DNA of 64,000 nucleotides, from assembly GCA_900770655.1 (NCBI GenBank), contig CAAGLA010000038.1, forward strand, positions 85,716 through 149,715, in the 5' to 3' direction. The notes below the pieces were generated by a model. It saw nothing but the letters and a program-made list of their open reading frames with translations, ran no database searches and was not told where the DNA came from. This DNA is from Bacteroidaceae bacterium. GTDB lineage: Bacteria > Bacteroidota > Bacteroidia > Bacteroidales > Bacteroidaceae. Numbering within the stretch: the stretch's first letter is position 1; every line of letters begins with the position of its first letter. Positions 27,446-36,768 of the stretch are shown in pieces. The translations under genes and the position numbers were made by a program.

Positions 27446-29299
27446 CAATCCCATTTTCTTTATTATGTCGTTGCGGCCTATTCGGCGTAGCTGTTGTACT
27501 ATCTGTTTTCTCTCTTCGGGCTTGTACCAGAAGAAAAATTTTCTTTGAGCCTCCTTGTCGCGCATTGTATGGGCTGCAAACACCTTTTCTCCTGTTTCGG
27601 GGTTTATACCGGTGTAGTACATTTCGGTGGCCATTGTCATTGGCGTTGGTGTGAAATCCTGTACCTGTTCCAGCTGAAAGTTAAGCTGCTTTGTCTCAGC
27701 GGCAAGTTCTGCCATATTCTCCAACGTACACCCCGGGTGGCTGCTTATGAAATAGGGGATAATCTGCTGTTTAAGGTTGTGTTGCCTGTTAATGCGGTCG
27801 AATATACGTTTGAAGTCGTAGAATTGCTTAAACGGCGGTTTACGCATTAAACGCAGCACTTCGTCGGCAGTGTGCTCGGGTGCTACTTTCAGCCTTCCGC
27901 TTACGTGGTTCTTTATAAGCTCTTCGGTGTACCGGTCGGCGGCACTGTCGAGCCTGCTGTCACCGCTGCGGTGCAACAACATATCGTAGCGTACTCCGCT
28001 GCCAATGAAACTCTTCTTTATTTCGGGCAGCGAATCAACCTTCTTGTATAGCTCAAGCAACGGTGTGTGGTCTATATTGAGGTTGGGGCATATCTTAGGC
28101 TGTATACAGGACGGTCGCGAACACTTTTGGCACATTTCGCTCTTCTTTCCCTTCATCATATACATATTGGCCGACGGCCCGCCCAAGTCACTGAGATAGC
28201 CTTTGAAATCGTCCATTTTCGCAATCTCCTTAATCTCGCGCAGAATGCTCTGTTCGCTTCTGTTTACAATGAATTTGCCCTGATGTGCCGATATTGTACA
28301 GAATGCACACCCGCCAAAACAACCGCGGTGTATGTTCACCGAGTGCTTAATCATATCGTACGCAGGAATGCGTTTGCCGTTGTATTTGGGGTGCGGCAGT
28401 CTGGTGTATGGCAGGTCGAAACTGTGGTCTATCTGTTCCGTTGTCATAGTGGGGAACGGCGGGTTTATGACCACAATGCCTTTGCTGCACTCCTGCAGCA
28501 ACCTCTTTGCATTTACCTTGTTCGACTCCTTTTCTATGGCCAAGAAGTTGGCCGCCTGTTTCTCCTTGCTTTCCAAGCACTCACTGTGTGGTGCAAGAAC
28601 CTTGTCCTGTTGCGGGTCGGCTATAAAACCCTCCTTTCGGGCTATGTACCCTGTCTGGCGCGTCTCTTTGGCTATAGTGCGCGCCTCTGTCGCTGTAATG
28701 TAGAGGCTGCCGCTCTCCTTTAGGCTCTGCTGCATCTTGTGTGCAAGTTCGGTTATTGGCTGTTCGCCCATTCCGTAAACAAGAATATCGGCCTTGCTGT
28801 CGGCAAGGATACTCTCCTTAAGGCAGTCTTGCCAGTAGTCGTAATGAGTAAAGCGTCGCATAGATGCCTCTATGCCGCCAATGAGCACGGCCGAATCGGG
28901 GTATAGCTCCTTTAGTATGTTGGAATATACTGTTGTTGCATATTCCGGTCTCATACTGTGCTTGCCGTTGGGCGAGTAGGCATCTTCGCTGCGGAATCTC
29001 TTGGCTGCGGTGTATTTGTTTACCATTGAGTCCATACAGCCGGCCGAAATGCCAAAGAAAAGGCGCGGGCGGCCCATCTTCTTGAAGTCGCGCAGGTCGT
29101 CTTGCCAGTTCGGCTGCGGAACAATTGCCACCCGGAGCCCTTCGGCTTCGAGCAGGCGGCCTATGACAGCTGCACCGAACGAGGGGTGGTCTACGTATGC
29201 ATCTCCGCTGAAGATTACAACGTCGAGCTCTTCCCACCCGCGCATTTGTGCCTCTTTGCGCGTTGTTGGCAACCAGTCTGTGATTCTCCTATTCTGCAT
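27443..29299 (-). CDS. ygiQ: YgiQ family radical SAM protein
   Basis: The 618-residue protein belongs to the UPF0313/YgiQ radical SAM family, whose reaction is unknown. The N-terminus DWLPTTRKEAQMRGW and SGDAYVDHPSFG are diagnostic and resemble a cobalamin-binding-like domain. The radical SAM cluster motif is CFGGCAFCTI (CxxxCxxC) near residue 330, followed by an extra Cys-rich segment CQKCSRPSCIQPKIC. The gene is the last of the porW-porX-tsaE operon and its start overlaps the preceding small gene by 11 bases. Confidence 0.92.
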   Translation of the reverse strand: MQNRRITDWLPTTRKEAQMRGWEELDVVIFSGDAYVDHPSFGAAVIGRLLEAEGLRVAIVPQPNWQDDLRDFKKMGRPRLFFGISAGCMDSMVNKYTAAKRFRSEDAYSPNGKHSMRPEYATTVYSNILKELYPDSAVLIGGIEASMRRFTHYDYWQDCLKESILADSKADILVYGMGEQPITELAHKMQQSLKESGSLYITATEARTIAKETRQTGYIARKEGFIADPQQDKVLAPHSECLESKEKQAANFLAIEKESNKVNAKRLLQECSKGIVVINPPFPTMTTEQIDHSFDLPYTRLPHPKYNGKRIPAYDMIKHSVNIHRGCFGGCAFCTISAHQGKFIVNRSEQSILREIKEIAKMDDFKGYLSDLGGPSANMYMMKGKKSEMCQKCSRPSCIQPKICPNLNIDHTPLLELYKKVDSLPEIKKSFIGSGVRYDMLLHRSGDSRLDSAADRYTEELIKNHVSGRLKVAPEHTADEVLRLMRKPPFKQFYDFKRIFDRINRQHNLKQQIIPYFISSHPGCTLENMAELAAETKQLNFQLEQVQDFTPTPMTMATEMYYTGINPETGEKVFAAHTMRDKEAQRKFFFWYKPEERKQIVQQLRRIGRNDIIKKMGL

Positions 29300-29612
29300 C
29301 GCTCTCCTGCTGCTCCTTTAAGGCCTCTTCAGCAAGCCACTTGTTGTAGCATTTTACAAGGTTGCTCAGTCCAAGAGCCTTCATATCCTCGTGGTAAAGC
29401 ACAAGGCATAGTTCGAGAAGCTCTTTCGATGCCATTGTCTGCGAAGCTATGAGCGAACGTACAGTGAGCCTGAGCTTGCTGAGCGAATCCTCGTCAATGA
29501 CCCCTGCGCTGTTGGCTATTCTGTCGAGCAGCGAGTATTGTCTTATAATCTGCAATTGTACTTCGTTTACATCTATGGTTCTTGTCCCCGATGCGTTTGC
29601 GTTAATCTTCAT
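29289..29612 (-). CDS. Conserved small hypothetical protein in the porX-ygiQ operon
   Basis: I do not recognise a named family. The 107-residue product is helical, with no signal peptide or membrane segment and no Cys; the sequence NEVQLQIIRQYSLLDRIA and the acidic C-terminus EQQESDAE suggest a soluble cytoplasmic protein. Support for it being real is the position: it begins 28 bases after tsaE, overlaps the ygiQ start by 11 bases, and has the same codon usage as its neighbours. Confidence 0.65.
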   Translation of the reverse strand: MKINANASGTRTIDVNEVQLQIIRQYSLLDRIANSAGVIDEDSLSKLRLTVRSLIASQTMASKELLELCLVLYHEDMKALGLSNLVKCYNKWLAEEALKEQQESDAE

Positions 29613-29640
29613 ATATTGTGTTTTTTCGTTGTAGCTCTAT

Positions 29641-30072
29641 TTATTCCTTGTATGTAATCTTTAGAGTGCGCGTGCCGTTGTTCCCCTCTTTAATATCCAC
29701 CCTCACACACTCCTCGGGCAACAGTTCTTCTACCAGTTCGGGCCATTCTATAAAGCAATATGCGTCGCTGTAGAGATACTCTTCGTAGCCCATATTGTAT
29801 ACCTCGGCAACCGATTTTATACGGTAGAAGTCGAAATGGTATATTGTCCTTCCCCTGCCATCTTCGTATTCGTTTACAATGGCAAAGGTCGGCGAGTTTA
29901 TTGCATCTTCTACTCCCAGCTCTTCGCATAGGCTTTTTATGAATGTGGTCTTTCCGCTTCCCATTGCACCGTAAAAGGCAAAGATTCTCCCTTTCTCCAG
30001 AAACGGAATGAACTCGCGGGCAGCCCTCCTGTATTCTTCTAATCCTTCTATTTTAATTGTATATTCTTTCAT
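29641..30072 (-). CDS. tsaE: tRNA threonylcarbamoyladenosine biosynthesis ATPase TsaE
   Basis: TsaE is the ATPase that works with TsaB, TsaC and TsaD to build t6A37 on ANN-decoding tRNAs. The 143-residue length is typical. The P-loop GAMGSGKTT is at residues 35-43, SPTFAIVNEY is the family switch region, and FYRIKSVAEVYNMGYEEYL and CFIEWPELVEELLP follow as in other TsaE proteins. It starts 1 base after porX, so the two are translationally linked. Confidence 0.95.
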   Translation of the reverse strand: MKEYTIKIEGLEEYRRAAREFIPFLEKGRIFAFYGAMGSGKTTFIKSLCEELGVEDAINSPTFAIVNEYEDGRGRTIYHFDFYRIKSVAEVYNMGYEEYLYSDAYCFIEWPELVEELLPEECVRVDIKEGNNGTRTLKITYKE

Positions 30073-30073
30073 T

Positions 30074-31624
30074 CTATTTGTTTTTGGGCTTGAGTCTTAT
30101 AAACGGAACAAGCATCTCTTCCATTGATATGCCTCCGTGCTGGAACGTTCCTTTGTAGTACGAAACATAGTAGTTGTAATTGTTGGGGTATGCAAAGAAG
30201 TTATCGCCTAGAGCAAATATGTAGCTGGTGCTTATATTGGGCGAGGGCAAGAAGGCTTTTTGGGGCTCTTTAATCTCGAATACATCCTTTGCGCTGTAGT
30301 TCAACGCCTTGCCCAGCTTGTAGCGCAGGTTGGTGTTGGTGTTCTTGTCGCCTACGACCTTAGTGGGGTTGTCTACCTGTATGCTTCCGTGGTCTGTTGT
30401 TATAATTACCTCGTAGCTGCTGTTTGCGAGGTACTCGAACAGCTGCTTAATTGCCGAATGTCTTATCCACGATTGTGTTATTGAACGGTATGCCGCTTCG
30501 TTGGCGGCAAGTTCACGGACCATAAGCGATTCGGTGCGTGCGTGGGAGAGCATATCTATGAAGTTTATAACAAGCACATTCAGGTCGTTGCGTGTAAGGC
30601 CCTTTATTGTGTCGATGTACTTTTCAGCTGCGGCCGACGTAAGCACTTTTGCATAAGAAAAACTCTCCTTCCTGCGGTAGCGGGCTATCTGTGTCCCTAT
30701 AAGTTCTTCCTCGTTAAGGTTTTTGCCCTCTTCCTCCTCTTCGTCTACCCACAGGGCCGGGAACATCTCCTTAATCTTGCCGGGCATAAGACCCGAAAAT
30801 ATTGCATTGCGGGCATACTGTGTCGCCGTTGGGAGAATGCTCGTATAGAGCTCCTCTTCTATATTGAACATACTGCCAATATCCTCGCTCAGAACACGCC
30901 ATTGGTCATACCTGAAATTGTCTATGATAATAAGGAATACCTTATTTCCGCTGTCGAGAATGGGAAATATGCGCTCCCTGAAGAGGTCGTGGCTCATCAG
31001 CGGGCGTTCGTCGTTTGCTGCAGCCATCCACTCCATATAGTTCTTCTTTACAAAGCGCGAGAACATATTGTTTGCCTCTTCCTTCTGTGCTTTCAACATC
31101 TCGTGCATCTGTCTGTCGGCGCTTTCGAGCTGAAGTTCCCAGTATACAATCTTCTTGTAGACCTCTTTCCACTCCTCTATGGTGCTGGCGTCGCTAATCT
31201 GCATAGAGAGTTTCCCGAAGTTCTGCTGGTATGCACTGTTGGCCTTCTCGGCAACAATCTCCTTGCTGTGAATATTCTTCTTTAGTGTAAGGAGAATCTG
31301 GTTGGGGTTTACGGGTTTTATCAGGTAGTCGGCTATCTTTGAACCTATGGCTTGCTCCATAATATCCTCCTCCTCGCTCTTGGTTACCATTACAACAGGG
31401 GTAGAGGGGTGTATCTCCTTAATTCGGGTAAGGGTTTCGAGACCCGATAACCCGGGCATATTCTCATCGAGCAATATGAGGTCGAACGGCTCTTTTCTGC
31501 ACGCTTCAATGGCGTCGGGGCCGTTGGTAACCTTTACAACCTCGTATCCTTTGCTCTGTAAAAATATTATGTGGGCATTCAGCAATTCTATCTCATCATC
31601 GGCCCAAAGCAGTCTGTATACCAT
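30074..31624 (-). CDS. porX: PorX-type response regulator with PglZ effector domain
   Basis: The 516-residue protein has an N-terminal receiver domain (acidic pocket Asp9-Asp10, phosphoacceptor Asp53 in LLDENMPG, conserved Lys103 in LIKPVNP), a helical linker, and a C-terminal PglZ-like alkaline-phosphatase-fold domain with FLIIIDNFRYDQWRVL and VIITTDHGSIQ holding candidate metal ligands. In Porphyromonas and Flavobacterium, PorX with the kinase PorY controls the type IX secretion system, and its PglZ domain is reported to act on oligonucleotides. The partner kinase is not in this window. The gene sits 2 bases after porW and 1 base before tsaE. Confidence 0.93.
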   Translation of the reverse strand: MVYRLLWADDEIELLNAHIIFLQSKGYEVVKVTNGPDAIEACRKEPFDLILLDENMPGLSGLETLTRIKEIHPSTPVVMVTKSEEEDIMEQAIGSKIADYLIKPVNPNQILLTLKKNIHSKEIVAEKANSAYQQNFGKLSMQISDASTIEEWKEVYKKIVYWELQLESADRQMHEMLKAQKEEANNMFSRFVKKNYMEWMAAANDERPLMSHDLFRERIFPILDSGNKVFLIIIDNFRYDQWRVLSEDIGSMFNIEEELYTSILPTATQYARNAIFSGLMPGKIKEMFPALWVDEEEEEGKNLNEEELIGTQIARYRRKESFSYAKVLTSAAAEKYIDTIKGLTRNDLNVLVINFIDMLSHARTESLMVRELAANEAAYRSITQSWIRHSAIKQLFEYLANSSYEVIITTDHGSIQVDNPTKVVGDKNTNTNLRYKLGKALNYSAKDVFEIKEPQKAFLPSPNISTSYIFALGDNFFAYPNNYNYYVSYYKGTFQHGGISMEEMLVPFIRLKPKNK

Positions 31625-31626
31625 AA

Positions 31627-34470
31627 TTATTCCTCGTTTTCTTCGCTCTCGCTGTTATCGTTGTAGTCGGGCTCGTCGAGAGTGTATCCGTCAATCTCCA
31701 CTTCTGGTATGTTCAGGAAATTCTCTTCGTAGAACCTCTGGTAGTCTTCGAAACTATAGTATTGTAATAACAAATCAAGGTTTGTTTTTGATATTATAAT
31801 GGAGTTTATTCCTTCGAGCATTGTTGCTGTTTCGCTGTTGCCGTATAGTCTTCTGCGATAAATGAACGCTTCGTCGAAATTCAGGAACTCCTTAACCTCA
31901 AAGAGTGTTATTTCGGCAAATTCCTCGAAAGACATATCGAAGTTGCGTACCATATATTTCGAGAAGTTGTACCTTGCCATTTCAAAGAGCAGGCGTCGCT
32001 GGTCTACTGTTCCGTTAGGGAAGGCCAGTACAAAATAGTACGGTTCGTCTCTTTCGGCCGAGAATTGCGGCAGGCTGTCGCTGCCTTCTACTATCGTGCC
32101 GTCGGCCCTGCGTGCCCAAATAGAGGTTGAAATGCCGCTTTGCAGCAGTCGGCCCTCTCTTATTCCTGTTGAAATTTCACCGGCTATGCGGCTTATGCTG
32201 TCGCCGGAATATGTACCCAAGAGCGCATCGATAGCGGTGAGAGCATCTTCTTGCCTGTCGCTGTAGAGCTTGGCCATAGCATCAATGAACATAAAGCGTG
32301 CGCGGTGGCTGCCGTTCGGGTAGCGCTCTTGTGCAACAATGTTCTCTCTAATGACATCGTCGTACTCTTGGTTTGTGTAGTGCGTGTATGCCTTTACATA
32401 CAAGGAATCCTCATTCGCTTTGCGCTCTGCCGCGCTCTCAAAGAATCCGGGCTGCTGAATGAGCAACGTCGACGGGTTGTCGGGGTACTCAGAAATGAGA
32501 CGGTTCTTGTACTCTTCGGCCTTTTCCGGCTCGTTCCAGCGCGAGCAGGCGAGGAATAGGTGGAAGAGTGCGTCGGGCATCTTTTCGTGTTGCGGATAGT
32601 CGTTTACGAACCGTTCGAGATACTTTAGTGTCAACCGCTTGTCGCTCAAGTTGTCTTTGAACCTTACACCGGCTTCGTAGAGAGCCTCGCTCAGCATTTC
32701 GTGGGCTTTAGCAAACTGCTCTTCTGTAACCGGTATCTGCTGAATGTAGTATTCGCGTGTGGTGGGGTCGGTCGAAATGGAGTCGGTGCTCTCTCCGGCA
32801 CTCGCAATATCGCCCTCTATGCTGTCTGTGGGCAAAGATTCTCCTTCACCGGCAATCTCTTGGCTGTATAGTGTGGAATCCTGCGGAATGGTGTCGTTGG
32901 CCATAAGAGATGCAATCTCGTGGCTGAAGCGCCAGTAGTCCTTCAGCTCTCTGTCGCCCCACTCTTGGCGGAACGAGCGTATGCCTTGCGATACCAACGT
33001 GGGGTTGTAGAAGTACCACTGCGCTCCCTCTTCTTGGCCGGGCATTGTCATATCGGCCTGTACGCCGGCGTTCTCAAGGTCGCTGCCGCCGCTTTCACGC
33101 CCTGTCTTCTCCTCTTCTATGCGGCGCAGTTCGGCAAGCCTCTCCTCTTCCTCTATGAGCGCATCTATTATGGGATAGAGCTGTTCGGGAGTTAACGTTG
33201 CCCAGTATAGCAGTTCGGTCTGTTTCTCGACAATGTCGGTATATTGCACAATTTCGCTTAGTGCGGAATTGCGGAACTCGGCCTCTTCATACCCCTCGGT
33301 GTCGTCTGTGAGCAGGGGCAGAGCCTTGCTGTAGTTGTCGTGTGCTTTGGAGAATCTCTCTTGTGCCCAATATATGTTGGCAAGCGAGAGGTGCAGCATA
33401 CCGGTGCCGTACCCGCTTGTTGAGCCCTCGGCAACTCCTGTCTCGTATGCTCTTATGGCTTCGGTGGTGTCGTTGGCGCTAATGTGTATATTTCCTATGG
33501 CATAGTATATTTGCGACAGGTAATCCTCGTTTTTGGGCGAGCGGGCCATTCTTTTGAGTTTGCGCAATATTTTGCCGTGGTCTTCGTCGCCGGCCATCTC
33601 TGTCTGCCTGATACGGGCATTGAACTCCAGTTCGTATGGCGGGCTGGTGTTTATTGTCTTGCCAAAGTACCTGTATGCGGTCTTTCTGTCACCGGTCTCG
33701 GCATATAGCTGGCCTAAAAGGTAATATTCGCGTGCCTTTTCAATCCCGGTTATTCCGCTGCGGCCGGTGCCTCTCTCAATGTGTGGTATAGCTTCTGCTA
33801 TTCGCCCCTGATGCAGCAAGAGGTTGCCTTTGGCTACGGCAAATTCCTCTGCGAAGTTGTCGGGCAGTGTGTCGCGCTCTGTTCTTTGCAGAAGCTCTTC
33901 GGCTTCGTAGAGCCACCCGAGTTCTGTGTAGCATTTCGCAAGTCCTATACGCGACCGGGCAACAATATCCTCATTGTTTTCGTAGAGCCTCGATATGTAT
34001 ATGTATGTGCTTGCGGCTTCGGTGAATTCACCTTTCAGGAACTGTGCGTCAGCCATCATAATCCAAGCACGCCAGAGGAAGGGGTTGAATTCCCTCTGTG
34101 CATAGAAACGCCGTTGTTTTTCGGAAAGCCTGCGGCCTGCCGGTTTCTTTGGCTTTCTCTTTATCGAATGTTGCTTAATGGCTTTCTGTGCCTTCTCAAT
34201 AGAGCGGTCAAAATCGGACGCGCCAATATTCCGCGTGTTTTCGTTGCTTGTTATAAGCAGCGGCAGCTGTTCGAGGTAGTTGTCGGTGTGCCCTGCAATC
34301 TGTGCTCTGCGGCCCTTGTTAAAGGCAACGTTGCCGTTGTAGTATGTGTTGTATCTTGCAAAGAAAGCGTGGTAGGCGCGTGTGGTTGCCGTGTTGTTCT
34401 TGCGGCTTGCACAACCCTGCAGGCCTATGACAACAAGCAAAAACAATATGTATATGGTTCCTTTTTTCAC
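31627..34470 (-). CDS. porW: PorW/SprE-like TPR lipoprotein of the type IX secretion system
   Basis: The 947-residue protein begins with a lipoprotein signal (LLVVIGLQGC, Cys20). The segment just after it, AYHAFFARYNTYYNGN and KGRRAQIAG, resembles SprE/PorW, and the rest is a series of TPR-like helical repeats (about residues 130-400 and 590-720). PorW is a periplasmic-side outer-membrane lipoprotein needed to link the secretion motor to the translocon in T9SS. Low-complexity acidic stretches (EEEERLAELRRIEEE and the C-terminal NSESEENEE) are odd. Adjacency to porX supports the assignment. Confidence 0.82.
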   Translation of the reverse strand: MKKGTIYILFLLVVIGLQGCASRKNNTATTRAYHAFFARYNTYYNGNVAFNKGRRAQIAGHTDNYLEQLPLLITSNENTRNIGASDFDRSIEKAQKAIKQHSIKRKPKKPAGRRLSEKQRRFYAQREFNPFLWRAWIMMADAQFLKGEFTEAASTYIYISRLYENNEDIVARSRIGLAKCYTELGWLYEAEELLQRTERDTLPDNFAEEFAVAKGNLLLHQGRIAEAIPHIERGTGRSGITGIEKAREYYLLGQLYAETGDRKTAYRYFGKTINTSPPYELEFNARIRQTEMAGDEDHGKILRKLKRMARSPKNEDYLSQIYYAIGNIHISANDTTEAIRAYETGVAEGSTSGYGTGMLHLSLANIYWAQERFSKAHDNYSKALPLLTDDTEGYEEAEFRNSALSEIVQYTDIVEKQTELLYWATLTPEQLYPIIDALIEEEERLAELRRIEEEKTGRESGGSDLENAGVQADMTMPGQEEGAQWYFYNPTLVSQGIRSFRQEWGDRELKDYWRFSHEIASLMANDTIPQDSTLYSQEIAGEGESLPTDSIEGDIASAGESTDSISTDPTTREYYIQQIPVTEEQFAKAHEMLSEALYEAGVRFKDNLSDKRLTLKYLERFVNDYPQHEKMPDALFHLFLACSRWNEPEKAEEYKNRLISEYPDNPSTLLIQQPGFFESAAERKANEDSLYVKAYTHYTNQEYDDVIRENIVAQERYPNGSHRARFMFIDAMAKLYSDRQEDALTAIDALLGTYSGDSISRIAGEISTGIREGRLLQSGISTSIWARRADGTIVEGSDSLPQFSAERDEPYYFVLAFPNGTVDQRRLLFEMARYNFSKYMVRNFDMSFEEFAEITLFEVKEFLNFDEAFIYRRRLYGNSETATMLEGINSIIISKTNLDLLLQYYSFEDYQRFYEENFLNIPEVEIDGYTLDEPDYNDNSESEENEE

Positions 34471-34533
34471 GCTTTGTAATAGAATTATGAAGTTATAATA
34501 ATAACTGATAAAACAGCCTTTTATTGCCTGTGG

Positions 34534-34908
34534 CTATTGCAGCATCAGCAGAATCTCGTCTTTAACCTCCTGTGGAATTTCAATGCCGCGTGTCTCCAAG
34601 CAATGGGCCCAAGTCTCAACCTCCTCTTCTCTCATTGTGTAGAGTACCTGACGGAACTCTTCTATGTCGCTGTCGGTGTACTCTTCGGCCTTTTTCCCTT
34701 TGAACTTGTCGAGTTCTTCGTCGTCGAAATAGAGGTTGCTGTTGTCGTACCCTTTTGCACAGTTCGTGTGCTTTCCGCAACATACGCCGTCTTCGCTGTC
34801 GTGTTCGTGGTGCTCTTCTGCAACCTTGTTGTTCTTGTTTATATGGCTCAAGAGTGCAAAGCCTCCCAAAATGAATGAAAATATGACGATTAAAATAATT
34901 GTATCCAT
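34534..34908 (-). CDS. Small single-pass membrane protein with CCGKHTNC motif
   Basis: No family is recognised with certainty. The 124-residue protein has one N-terminal membrane helix (TIILIVIFSFILGGFAL), a His/Glu-rich linker (EEHHEHDSEDG), then CCGKHTNCAKG, a cluster of three Cys and one His that could bind a metal or iron-sulfur group. The acidic C-terminal half has helical segments. It recalls the FeoB-associated Cys-rich membrane proteins in layout but no feo gene is nearby. It lies 63 bases upstream of porW, same strand. Confidence 0.65.
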   Translation of the reverse strand: MDTIILIVIFSFILGGFALLSHINKNNKVAEEHHEHDSEDGVCCGKHTNCAKGYDNSNLYFDDEELDKFKGKKAEEYTDSDIEEFRQVLYTMREEEVETWAHCLETRGIEIPQEVKDEILLMLQ

Positions 34909-35160
34909 TGCTCAATATTCTTCGGCCTTTGCAAAAGGCTATATTCTGTACAAAATTATAGAATAAAATTGATAATATAAAGATTATTCTATAATAAATA
35001 GTAATGCAGGCGTTGGACGCAACTGCATATTCTCTCTTTATGGCAGTCAATTCACTTTTAAAGATATCTGTTTTTGACAAAATGTTACTATTGTTGAGGA
35101 ATTCATATATTCTGCATTTCGCTGCTTTTTTTAACTTTCTGCTAAAAAATAGCGTTTATA

Positions 35161-35192
35161 TTGCGTGATTTAAATATTAAATTGTATCTTCG
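35161..35192 (+). promoter_or_regulatory. Probable promoter for the FKBP pair
   Basis: TTG (35161-35163) and TATCTTCG (35185-35192), spacer 21, resemble the Bacteroidetes -33/-7 pair with one base deviating in the -7 element. The leader to the first FKBP start is about 80 bases. I see nothing else in the rest of the AT-rich gap 34909-35276. Confidence 0.5.
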
Positions 35193-35276
35193 CTCGGCTT
35201 TCATCTTGCCGAAACGTAAAAGATTGCATTGGCAAAATGACAGCGCACTTATCAAACTAATTAATAATTAAGAACT

Positions 35277-35861
35277 ATGGATAAATTCAGTTATGGTCTC
35301 GGAATGGGAATTGGTCAGAACCTGCTCTCTATGGGTGTGGACGGTATGAATATCGAGGATTTTGTTAAGGGCGTAAGCGATATATTGGCCGGTAACAAGC
35401 CCGCGTTGTCTCACGCCGAAGCCCAGCAGGTGGTTACAGAGCATTTCAAGAAGTTGGCCGAGGCCGAATATGAGGCTGTAAAAAAGGCCGGTGAGGAATT
35501 CTTGGCTGCAAATGCAAAGAAAGAGGGCGTTGTGGTATTGCCAAGCGGCCTGCAGTACGAAGTTATAACTGAGGGTACCGGTAAAAAACCGGGTGCTACC
35601 GACAAGGTAGAATGTCACTACGAAGGAACTCTCATCGACGGTACTGTATTCGACAGTTCAATCAAACGTGGCGAAGCAGCTACTTTTGGCGTGAATCAGG
35701 TTATAAAGGGCTGGGTAGAAGCTCTTCAGCTTATGCAGGAGGGTGCAAAATGGCGCCTTTACATACCGTATAATCTTGCCTACGGCGAGCGTGGCGCAGG
35801 TGAGATGATACCTCCATACAGCACATTGGTTTTTGAAGTGGAACTTATAAAGATCCTTTAA
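35277..35861 (+). CDS. FKBP-type peptidyl-prolyl isomerase, Mip/FkpA-like, without signal peptide
   Basis: The 194-residue protein has a Mip-like helical dimerisation region (about residues 1-85, with IEDFVKGVSDILAG and a long charged helix) and a C-terminal FKBP domain (about 88-194) with VECHYEGTLIDGTVFDSS, VIKGWVEALQLMQEGAKW and PYNLAYGERGAG, which contain the usual active-site Tyr, Asp, Trp and Tyr. Most Mip relatives are exported; this one shows no signal peptide and is probably cytoplasmic. It is followed after 16 bases by a lipoprotein paralogue. Confidence 0.9.
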   Translation: MDKFSYGLGMGIGQNLLSMGVDGMNIEDFVKGVSDILAGNKPALSHAEAQQVVTEHFKKLAEAEYEAVKKAGEEFLAANAKKEGVVVLPSGLQYEVITEGTGKKPGATDKVECHYEGTLIDGTVFDSSIKRGEAATFGVNQVIKGWVEALQLMQEGAKWRLYIPYNLAYGERGAGEMIPPYSTLVFEVELIKIL

Positions 35862-35877
35862 CGGGCAGGTCGAGAGT

Positions 35878-36717
35878 ATGAAAAAAATCTGCTTTTCCCT
35901 GTTAGCAGCATCTATGCTTGCCTCTTGCAATATCGGCGATGAGAATGGCGACAGCAGGTTCCTGAATGCTAAAGCAAACCTTTCTACCGCAAACGATTCG
36001 GTTTCGTTTGCGGTAGGTATGGTCGTGGCACAGAATCTTCCCCATAACTTGTCGGGGCTGGGGATAGACTCCACTACAATAGACGATTTTCTGCGTGGTC
36101 TATACTCGGCATTCCCCGAAGATGCTACACCCGAAGCCGTTGCCTATTCAAAAGGCGTGGCTATGGCAGCTGAATTCAAGGAGATGCTCGAACTTGCCAA
36201 CGAGGCTGTTTATCCTCAGCAGGAAAACAGTATAAACACGAATATGTATCTCGAAGGCATCAAGGCTGCGGCCTATAGCAGTGAAGAGACTATGGCTCCA
36301 AGTGCTGCCAAAGACTACTATTTTGAAACGACTTTCCGCTCGCGCAGCGAGGAATTCATCAGTAACAATGTAGGCCGTCCCGGTGTGGTTTCCTTGCCCG
36401 GCGGTGTGCAGTACAAGATTGAAAGTCTGGGTACAGGCGGCGTGGCAAAGTATGACGATGCTGTAATGTTGAACTACAAAGGGACATTCCCTAACGGTGC
36501 TGTATTCGACTCTACCGGCGGAGTTCCCGAAGAGCTTCGTGTTGAATCGCTTGTGCCCGGTCTTGCCCAAGTGGTTACAGCATTGCCTGCAGGCACCAAG
36601 TGTATGGTCTATGTACCGTGGAACCTTGCATACGGCAAAGAGGGAACACACGGAATACCGCCCTATAGTGCTCTGGTCTTTGATTTGGAAATTGTAGGAA
36701 TTTCTCAAAACCGCTAA
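35878..36717 (+). CDS. FKBP-type peptidyl-prolyl isomerase lipoprotein
   Basis: This 279-residue protein has a lipoprotein signal (LLAASMLASC, Cys17), a helical N-terminal domain (about residues 35-165) of the FkpA type, and a C-terminal FKBP domain with MLNYKGTFPNGAVFDST and PWNLAYGKEGTHGIPPYS. In the domain middle the usual VIxGW motif is replaced by LVPGLAQVVTALPAG, so the active-site Trp is missing and isomerase activity may be low. It probably acts as a periplasmic or outer-membrane chaperone, paired with the cytosolic form encoded just upstream. Confidence 0.88.
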   Translation: MKKICFSLLAASMLASCNIGDENGDSRFLNAKANLSTANDSVSFAVGMVVAQNLPHNLSGLGIDSTTIDDFLRGLYSAFPEDATPEAVAYSKGVAMAAEFKEMLELANEAVYPQQENSINTNMYLEGIKAAAYSSEETMAPSAAKDYYFETTFRSRSEEFISNNVGRPGVVSLPGGVQYKIESLGTGGVAKYDDAVMLNYKGTFPNGAVFDSTGGVPEELRVESLVPGLAQVVTALPAGTKCMVYVPWNLAYGKEGTHGIPPYSALVFDLEIVGISQNR

Positions 36718-36768
36718 GGTGTTATTTTTTGAAATACCATAAAGAAAAAACAAGATAAACTGACTAAA

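Noticed and set aside
31627..34470. Acidic low-complexity stretches in the PorW homologue as a frameshift or assembly artefact
   Set aside because: The frame remains open over 947 codons with consistent TPR-like helices and a proper lipobox.
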